From positions 10,158,083 through 10,222,082 of the forward strand of contig CM022670.1 in assembly GCA_012295275.1 (NCBI GenBank): 64,000 bases of DNA. Reading direction: 5' to 3'. The notes under the pieces are model-generated. The model saw nothing but the letters and a program-made list of their open reading frames with translations. It was not told where the DNA came from and did no database searches. Source of the DNA: Chrysomallon squamiferum. Lineage: Eukaryota > Mollusca > Gastropoda > Neomphalida > Peltospiridae. Made by a program: the position numbers and the translations under genes. Position 1 is the first letter of the stretch; each line of letters opens with the position of its first letter. Shown piece by piece: positions 37,046 through 46,728 of the stretch.

Positions 37046-38357
37046 CATACACTGGCACGCATTTATATAATTGTATCGATATAGCATTATGGGCATTGGA
37101 TGATAGTCACAGATGATCAAACTCAATTTAATAATAAGTTTATAATTATCTTATATGCTAAAATACAAAATAACAAAAAATTACAGTGCATTTTATAAGA
37201 TATATATGACCTACCTACCTGTGTGTGTGTGTGGGTGTGTGGGGTGTGTGTGTAGTGTAACTAAAATTTAATATAATACGCTTACACTTAATGAATTAAA
37301 TTCACTTACACAAAAAACTATGTATATCTATTTCATATTTTGTTTGCTGGCTACACATTTCAGAAATAATTAGTGAACGAATGACAATAATAATTTGTTG
37401 GATACATTTTATTACATTTTATTACAGAAATTTCTTATTCAGAGCTCTGGTGTGTTATCAATACAGTAAAGCAAGGCAAGAAACCCACCTTAAGCAATAA
37501 ATTCTATATCTACTTCCACTGAAGCAAGAGACAGATGCAAATTATTGTGGCCGCAAAATATCAGAAACATTTTAAGTAAAAGTTAATCTGACCTATTATA
37601 AAGTCTTGATTACATATTTTATCCTTTAGGTAATTAGTCTTCATTATGTCAGATTATACATTTTGTAATTTAATATTTCTTATCTCTTTGATGTTGAAAA
37701 TTAGATAACCGTTAAGTATTCTCGGTAGAAACACGATACATATAATCCATTAATCAATCCTGCAGGCTTATTTCCCATTCCAAACAACACACCATATTTG
37801 GGATTGTTGTTTCTGAATTTTGAGATGTGACTGATTTCCTCTGTGTGAAAGATTAAGTGCATTTGTGCAAAAACGTTAATAGATGGATTGATTGGTTTAG
37901 TTTTCTTCTGTCCGATATTAAAAAAAAATTAAGGACAAGTATTTATTCATCCAACTACTATCAGAAATAGCACGGTTCTTCCATTACATTATTATCATTC
38001 AAGTAAACATTTTAGCTGTATCGTTAAATTAGTATGTAGAATTCAATGAAATCATTATAACGAGAAGAATGTTAATGAAAAACAACAGATGATAATATAT
38101 TGAAGAAAACAACAAACGTATTACGATGATGCAAGTTATAGTGCAATAACCAACGTGAAATTGTATACACTTTAGAAATTTCTGATTATTGTTCATAGTT
38201 TGTAACTCTGCAGTGATAATCTCCAGTATATTGGCCAAGTAAATGAGAAAAAGCACTAACAACAGTAACTAATAGTTAAAGAAAGTGAAATGGAAAAAAA
38301 AAAAAAAATCATCATAAAACTACTTTTATGTTTCATTGAGAAGAAGTCACCTTATTC

Positions 38358-38359
38358 TG

Positions 38360-38425
<66 letters not shown>

Positions 38426-38449
38426 GTAGTAATAATAATAATAATAATA
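38358..38449. repeat. (AAT)n microsatellite
   Basis: About 30 near-perfect AAT units in intergenic DNA. Confidence 0.95.
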
Positions 38450-39070
38450 AAGACCAATATTTAAGTCCAATAACAATAAAAATAGATAATAAAGACTTTA
38501 TAAATTTTCTGCATTTCCGTATATCAATAACTTTGTTTTTTTTATTATTATTTGCGTTACTTTTATCTCGAGGAGTTAATACTGCTCATTGAGCTTCTTA
38601 AGGTCAACACGTTTCTGTAAGAACAAACGTACTTAATGCTGTTTACCAAGTTTGTCAAGGATAGATAAAAAGAGCATGGCTTTTCCCACTCTGTGCTGTG
38701 AATGATTGATTATAAATCAAATAAAAATTAAGACTTAAAATCTCGTAATAATTTATTGTCGACAGAGGCTGTGGTTGCATTGCGTGTTAGGTTATCAACT
38801 TAACAGTTTTTAAACTTGTCTGAACTCTACTGAAAAAAAACTCAAATTATGTTTGGAATATCTTTTCCTTTCACATGTTTACTGAATTAGTAATAAATAA
38901 ATTTTTAAATTACATTATTATTATTATTATTTATTTTTATTTTTTTAATTTTCTTTCTTTTTCTTCTTCTTCGTTTTTATTTTATTTTTTTCTATTTATT
39001 ATTTTTTTTTAATCAAAAATAGTTTAGGGTTTTTTATTTGCATATTTATTATTGTTGTTTTGTTGAAAAA

Positions 39071-39114
<44 letters not shown>

Positions 39115-39180
39115 AATAAAAAAATTAATAATTAGACAAAACAAACAAAACTCAATATGAAAACGTTGCTAATAAACTGT

Positions 39181-39181
<1 letters not shown>

Positions 39182-39265
<84 letters not shown>
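39182..39265. repeat. (CT)n microsatellite
   Basis: About 42 uninterrupted CT dinucleotides. It is the purest and longest dinucleotide run in the window, lying about 240 bp upstream of a possible TATA box of the XKR gene. Confidence 0.97.
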
Positions 39266-39268
<3 letters not shown>

Positions 39269-39479
39269 CTACCTATAATTCTCTCTCAAAAAAGGGGTAG
39301 GATTGTAGATCAAGGTAGACTTAGCCTCTTTTTGAAAAAAAAAAAAAAAATTAAAATTCTATATGCTCCATGAACAGCTATTTTATTATAACATTCACTA
39401 ATTAGGTATTAACCCCTCAGCATACCTCGACCCTATTATAACAGCAAAAATCCAATGACGTATTACATCCTTTGTTATC

Positions 39480-40113
39480 GAAGCTGCGGTAAATAGGCCT
39501 TTACACTATATAATCTAGCAGCAGACGTTAAATGTCTTTTGTGTGTTTTTGACGTCCTGCGACTGTCTCAAATTAGCAAATTACTGTATAGGAAATCACA
39601 CGCCCTCTGTCATTAATTGCAAAGTAACGGTCGCCGCGGGCCTCGCTGGGGTCACTGATAAATCGTATTCAGTTTATGAAGATTTAATCCAAGCAGAACA
39701 AGATTTAGCTTTTTCCATTCGAAACGGATTTAGATTAAAATCAAGATATACACGGAAGGAATACTTCAGTCTTAAGTCAGTAGAAACACAAAGTATACAA
39801 AACAACAGGCAGAAGAAATTTTTGTTATTTTGTGAGTTTGTTAGATATATTTGTATTGGGGAAAATACTGTCAGCATGATGGCAGTATCGTCGGATTATC
39901 ACTGTTCGTATTGGATTCAAGTTTTTACGAGCTGAATTAATTTTTAGTGGCTGTGTGTAAAGAAAAAAGAAGAAAAATGATGTCTCCATTACGTTTTATA
40001 ATTTTGGAAGGAGATATCACGACAAAATAACGAAGAGGCAGTAGTTGGAAAATAATTAAAGATTATTTGTAACCGTGTCCTATTACTGATCATACTACAA
40101 AAGAAGTTGAAAA
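39480..40113 (+). promoter_or_regulatory. Probable promoter and 5' UTR of the XKR gene
   Basis: A TATATAA box lies at 39,507-39,513, followed by DNA richer in CpG (for example GGTCGCCGCGGGCCTCG near 39,630). The open frame at 39,543-39,935 begins with GTG, not ATG, and resembles nothing I know, so I read this stretch as 5' UTR. The true start site is unproven. Confidence 0.4.
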
Positions 40114-42562
40114 ATGTCATTGCTGTTAGCATCCTTCACTGTAGTTGTATTTTACACGGAAAGCATTCTATTTTTGCATCAGATATCTCAACACAACGAC
40201 GACGGCAATCGTACCTATTTCTTCTTGCTCATTTCCATTTTCACGACGGCGCAAATACTTACAAATGCAGTTTCAGCTCTGCTAGTTTTTTTCAGGATGG
40301 ATTTTTCCGGGAAGCCGTCTGGTCGTCTTTTGTGTACTGTTCCTACACCTGGGCCAACAAGGAATCGCCTGGCGCCTGGGAAAATTAATAATGTTCTATG
40401 ACAAAAAAGACTGGATTGAACTGGTCATGTTAAGAATGGTGAGCGTCTGCGTCCAAACTCTGCCGTTCTTAGCCATTCACAGTTATCTTGTTTTGACATC
40501 GTCGGTGGAAGTTGCCGTGTCCGTGTTGTCTCTGCTAGTGGCACTGATGTCAGCAAGTATTGGCCTGACGTCGTTCACTGTGAGAAATCAAGTAGATGCC
40601 ATCTCGTGGACAAATTCAAACGATCAGCCTGTTAGTTCTAAAAAACACTGTGGTTACCTTCTTCTGTTTATAGGAACCTCTCTGGGTCTTTCTTCCAGAA
40701 TGTGCTCTATAATGCTTATGTATGCAGAAAAGTTTTACTGGATAGCAGTTCCTTTAGGAGTACACGTGTCTGTATTTCTTGTTGTGTGTCTTTTATACAA
40801 ATTACGGAAGCATAAAATATATTCATGGAAAGACGTTATGAAACAACTGGCATTTTCTTATTTGAATGTCTTCGATCTAACAGATGACCGTATAGGCAAA
40901 ATTCAGTGCAGATACGTGGCGTATTACACGATGATTCTCATAGAAAACATCATCATGACGGCTGTTTGGTTGGTTAGTTCAAATATGGATTACACAGTGA
41001 AGTTAGTGTTGGTTCTTTCTGTTCTTACGTGTTTTGTTTGTTCTGTGGTTTTAAAATTCACTGCAGGAGGACTCCTTTTTGCTGGCTCTGCACATATTAG
41101 TTCACTTGCAGTGAAACCATCTGAATGCATGAACAATACATTCAATGCATTAGATACTGCTTGTCCAAATTCTAATGGAAATAATGGAGGAGCTGTTATC
41201 GTTTCTCCAGCGTTAACAAATCATGAACGGTTTGTATCAGCTATTGATACTTCAAAAATTAAAAACAAATCAGTTGAAACTTCACATCATCAAGGGCTGC
41301 AACAGTTGAAAGATGATGGTAACTGTCCAGAGAGATACATAAACAAACACAAAGTAATTAATGTCGCTAGCGTTTATGACAGTCCCTTGACTGTAACTAA
41401 TCATGGCATATCCAAGACTTGTGCCAGTTCAATAACTAAGAGCTGTATTGTGCCAATAGACAATGACTTCAGACATAGCGTAACAAATTTCGATGTTCAT
41501 TCCTCCAATAGTCGCAACACAAACACACTAGCTACAAGTTGTGTAACATCTAGTCAGTTATCCAATGAAGCAAGAACGCAAGATTCTGGGATTTCCAGAA
41601 GCAAACGCTTTAGATTTCATCAGTATCCCAAAGCTGTTTTATCCTTAATAAAGAAACATCAACTGCAGAGAAAGAAAAAGAAAATAGCACTGTTTTCGCC
41701 AAACTGTGATACCTGTGTAGGTTGTGAAACTGTTTCTGAAAAAGTTTGTAAAGGGATTATGAAACATCATCATTCAGATGAAAACATTAATGAATTGTGT
41801 ACAATTGGTACTGATGAAATTCCGTGGGATGAAGATCAGATGTCTTATACAAGTTCATCTTTAGCGTTTTGTCAATCATTTTCAAGGACGAATTCATTTA
41901 TCACCGAGTTAAGCTCAACATCCATTTCCACATGGCCATCTATACATTACGCTTACTTTAATCCTAATATTTTACCAAAACAGAATCCTAATTCTTCTGA
42001 GAATATTAAGAAATGGCTAGAAGATGTACAGAAACATACTCAAGAAATGACTGGAATTTATCCAGATCTAACGCAAACTAAAGAAAAGACAGGCGAACAA
42101 CAGAACGTGCTAGACAGTCGCAGTTTCGTAAGTCATAAGAACAGAATCATATATGTAAACAAAGCAGACGATGAGATGCGACCACATTCAAGTTTCCGAC
42201 ATACCAACAGAAGCATGCAATCAGTAACACAAACCGTTTTCAACCAGTGCAGTTCTGACTCGTCTTCCGATGACGATGCGACAGATTTCGATGAAGAAAC
42301 ACTTTCAGCGTCATCGCATGTTTCTCATTCTAACACTGTACTTCCTAGTCATGGTACACGATCCCACACATCACAAAAAAGTGACAAGAAAACCGCTATA
42401 ATTACAGGTGCAGAGACAAAACATGTAAATGTGAGAACAGCTATTTTTTCTTCTAGTGATCTCAGCAATGACTTCAGTACAAACTCTAAACAAAGGTTCA
42501 GCCATGAACTGCCCAGGCAAACGTTTCACGTTGTTTTAGGTGACATGGAATCCTTAGTGTAA
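40114..42562 (+). CDS. XK-related (XKR) family membrane protein, single exon, with one frame break
   Basis: XKR proteins are multi-pass membrane proteins; some members are caspase-activated phospholipid scramblases and others of the family act in transport or adhesion. The main open frame, 40,391-42,562, gives 723 aa. It holds at least five hydrophobic segments in its first 230 residues, the XKR-typical YYTMILIEN motif and an LRM...QTLPFLAIHSYLVL segment matching the family's ESxPQL helix region. The first transmembrane part is encoded just upstream in another frame from ATG 40,114 (MSLLLASFTVVVFYTES...). In the +1 frame, VVFCVLFLHLGQQGIAW continues straight into the main frame. The frame switch falls at about 40,300-40,335, with no believable intron there. 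It is therefore a one-base sequence error, a real frameshift, or a gene now starting at 40,391 without its first helices. After the membrane part comes a polar, Ser-rich tail of about 480 residues, much longer than in vertebrate XKRs. A poly(A) signal lies at 42,872. Confidence 0.8.
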
Positions 42563-42871
42563 TGGGAAAATGGATTTGGTATTGTTATTATTGGTTATTA
42601 TTTATTATGTTTGAACTGTTGGAAACATCAAATTGTGTAAATGGAGTAACTCTTGCCATTTTAATTTTAAATTATGTACTTTTTCAAAAACGCAAGTTAT
42701 AAATGTTACAATATTGCAAACAAAATGTATATGTGCCATACAAACTTTGACAATTTTAACACTGAATTTGTTTACCAGAAAAATTCAAATGTTAACATAC
42801 AATCAGGTGCTATTACCAAAATATTTTATGACAAAAGTTCAGTATAAATTTTGATGTCTCTATATTGTTAC

Positions 42872-42877
42872 AATAAA
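42872..42877 (+). terminator. Candidate XKR poly(A) signal
   Basis: AATAAA 310 bases beyond the XKR stop. The reverse-strand hexamer at 42,988-42,993 (TTTATT on plus) would suit the convergent C19orf44 transcript, so the two 3' ends may lie about 100 bases apart. Confidence 0.45.
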
Positions 42878-43268
42878 ACACATGATCTAAGTTTTTCTTC
42901 TATTTTATTTTCTTGATATTTTCACAATCATTCTTATGTAAAGAACACATTCTACAGTAATTACAATAACGTACAAAATTAATTTCATTTATTAAAAAAT
43001 ATGTATGAAATGTACATTAAAAATAAACATTTCATTTTTTCAACAGAAATATGACAAAAACAAACAACAGTGCATGAAAACAAAAATGAATGAAGAACCA
43101 AGAACAGGTTTTAATCCCTGTATTTTAGTCTAAAACATTCAGAATAAATATCACAGTTGAAATCAGGACCATTAAAATCTCCAGTATCTTCAAACTCAAA
43201 TACTGTATTTCTTTTGTAGAGTCAACAGTTTCATATTTTTCAGTTATGTTCTATCAAAAATCTATCAA

Positions 43269-45009
43269 TCATCTGTTCATCTCATCAGAGACCAATTTCA
43301 AGGCCTTCTTAAAGCTCAGTCGAGGTTTACGATGTTTCTTAATATACTGAAAAATAAATTTATTTAATGATTACTTCTTATTTCCAGTAGTCTGGAAAAA
43401 TTACAAAAAATATTACATTAAATGTTTAACATACTTTTCACTGGCAGATGAAAAAGAGAAAAAATATAATTCAATAGTTAGGTCTCTTTAGACAGCATGA
43501 GTTTTTCTTCAAAAGAAAACAAAAAACAAAAACACAGGTGACATTAAAATATCTCCTAAATCTGCAATTGGTTTTTTATTCTACAATATAATTGATTAAT
43601 TTTAATAACTTTACACAAGTTTCAGTAACTTGCCAGGAGTTTGTAAAGGTAAATAAATGCTGCAATTTATATATATATATATATATTTAAAGTTTTTTTG
43701 TTTTTTTTAATTTAAAAGTGTTTAATAATTTGCCACTTTATGAAGAGAATATATATATGTATATATTATCTTCATAACTTGGCAAATTATTAAACACTTT
43801 TAAATTAAAAAAAAACCTGAGAAAACAAAATTACTTGAACAAACCTCTTTAGTGGCCTCCAGTGTAGTGTATTGATAGTTAGGCTGAATGGAACTAGTGT
43901 AGTTTTCATACAGACGTTTCTGCACCTCTAGAAAGTTGGTGGTAAGTGCAAGCTGTTGTTTGAGCAGATCATGTAGAGCCAGCATGCAGGGATTGTATGA
44001 TGTCATAGCTGAAACAACAATAAAACCACTGTGCAGTTTTTACAAAACATTATAAACCGATCTACAAGTTAAACACACAGGTTGAGAATCCAAAACATTT
44101 TCCAAACAGCAGAAGCAGCGATATCCTCCAGTTTTCAAAATGTTTTGCATACACTAACTTTATTTTATGCATAAAAATTACTAAAAATGTTATATAAAAA
44201 ATCCCTGAAGATTATTTGTATAAGTTGTATGTTAAATGTATATGGAATTCCTATTTAGACTTAGATCTTGTTCTCATGCTATCTCTTTATATTCTGAAAT
44301 CTGAAACACTTCCAGTCCCAATCATTTTATGATTTTGGATAAAAGATTCTCAATCTGTATTAACATAAAGTAACAAAAAGCATGTTGATTACAGCAGTTG
44401 AGATAGCAGTACCATTTCACAATTATTACTTTAAATAGTTTTATCACAGTTATGTCTTCACATGAACAAAAACATGTTTTTGGAATAAAATCTACATCTG
44501 TTATGTAACAGAGGCTTGCTGTACAATTCTGGTACCATAAATCTAGGTTAACAGTAAATTGATGTAGTACCCTTTACTAATTTTTCATTTTAATATGATC
44601 ACCATTAAAATTATATAACTTCACAGTAAAATACACAAATCTAATTCATTCATTATTATATGTAGTCTAGTGTTCAATAAATGTTACGAAAATTACTTAA
44701 GGCTAATAAAAAATTAAAGTAATAGGTATGGGTGAATAACTGACTTAAAACATATCTACTTTCTTCAGATCAGACTTGTATTAAATATATTACCTTCAAG
44801 GGCATCTGCACTGACAACATGAGAAGCTATTGGTGTAGGGTCAACAAAATCCAGGCCATAACCTGGTCCTGAGATTGCCAAACCAGACGCAGATAAATCC
44901 CATTTGTAAGACAGACCAGGAGGTTTCTCAGTTTGTACTTCAACACTTTTCATCTCTGATTGAGATTTCTTTGCTTTTGTTGGTTCTATTTCAGATTGAA
45001 TACTTCTGG

Positions 45010-45088
<79 letters not shown>

Positions 45089-46691
45089 TAATAACAACAA
45101 CAATAATAACAACAGTTTATATTAATTAGGTGCAATTAAATAAAATAGAAAAACACAACAATTTTTACTTCACTGATTATCAAACATTTCTCTTAATGCA
45201 TAAATTAGAGCTTTTTTTAAATTTTATTTATTAATTTACCTATATTTTTTTTTCATAAATTTAAAATACTGTTTCTCTGAAAACAAAATGAAATAATTTT
45301 TTTTTTTTTTTTTTTTTTCTGTATACTTCAAATATTTAATTCAAATTTCAGATTTATTTGGTTCTGAAAATTTCAAATTCAGATTCAGTATTGAAATGCA
45401 TACACAGTGGACAATATATTTTCACTGCTAGAAAATTAGGACACAAAATATCTTGAGATAGGCATATATGCATTAATATTTTTTGCTAATATATTTGTCA
45501 CAACTGATTTCATTCAGAGCGGATTAATAATTTTTGTTAAAATAATTTGTCATACCTGGTTTTTCAGACTCAGTTAAATAATTTTTGTTAATATAATCTG
45601 TCATACCTGGTTTTTCAGGCTCAGTCAGTTAAATAATTTTTGTTAATATAATCTGTCATACCTGGTTTTTCAGGCTCAGTTAGTTAAATAATTTTTGTTA
45701 ATATAATCTGTCATACCTGGTTTTTCAGGCTCAGTTAGTTAAATAATTTTTGTTAATATAATCTGTCATACCTGGTTTTTCAGGCTCAGTTAGTTAAAAA
45801 TAATTTTTGTTAATATAATCTGTCATACCTGGTTTCGTTCAGAGTGGACTCCGATGCCTCCTCTTCAAAGTCTTCCGAGTAGTTTGCCGTTGTGCCGTCC
45901 TCTGTGACGACACTTCTCACTCTGCTGTCAGTGGAGGGCGACCTGTCTGAACTGTGGACACCGATCTTCTCACTCACGCTGACCGTCCTGTCGCTGACCT
46001 CCTGCGAGCTGCGACGTGGCAGTGAGTGTTGACTTGTCTGTCGTCTTATCATCGGCTCCATGTGTGTCACTTCAGACACTGTGTCTGCAGCTCTCCTTGA
46101 CATGTAGACGTCTGACCGCTCAGTAACAATCTCTGAAACAACCCCACTCTCGCTTTTCTCCGTTTCCTCGTCTTCGAGAAGGTCGTCCACGCTCATTATG
46201 CCGAATTTTTCCAACAGTTCGCTACTTCTTGTGGCTGCTGTTTTAGTTTTTGTGAGCTCTTTTTTCTCCCTTTGCCTTGGCTTGAAAATAGAATCCTTTG
46301 GTGCATCAACCAAAAGTTTAGCAGCGAAAACTGACTTCTCTTCCGGTTTGCTTTTGGCTTTGAATGGAGAATCGACATGAGAGTTAATCAGAACTGATCC
46401 TTTTGACTTACTGTCAGAATCTTTTGCTTTAAAAACCGAATCATTTTTACTCTTGGCTTTAAACACAGATTCTGTTTCTGGCTTTTTCTTGGCTTTGAAA
46501 GGTGACTCGTTTCTAGAAACACTTTTATCAGGAGTTACTGCTCTAGTGTCTTTTTTCCCAGTCTTTTTTGGTTTCTTCTTTGCTGGCTCTGGAGAAATGA
46601 CTGCAGGTTCCAGTGAGTCAATATCCATTAGGTTAATCACGTTGACTAATAATTAAAAAAAAAAATAATAATAATATGTAATATATATATA

Positions 46692-46728
<37 letters not shown>

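Larger units (their letters stand above)
35748..39479. other. Non-coding intergenic stretch
   Basis: No exon could be supported. Contents are an (AAT)n run at 36,136-36,176, the 0.8-kb duplicated block at 36,241-37,045, (TG)n at 37,217-37,254, an (AAT)n run at 38,358-38,449, another at 39,074-39,110, and a (CT)n run at 39,182-39,265. The Asn-repeat frame over 38,290-38,592 is the translated AAT tract. Confidence 0.65.

Noticed and set aside
38290-38592. Asn-rich 100-codon frame
   Set aside because: It is the translated (AAT)n tract, with no conserved flank.
39543-39935. 130-codon plus-strand frame upstream of XKR
   Set aside because: It starts with GTG and has no recognisable similarity; it sits where the XKR 5' UTR is expected.
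45490-45840. Possible CRISPR-like array
   Set aside because: The units are contiguous with no unique spacers, in an animal intron; it is a minisatellite.
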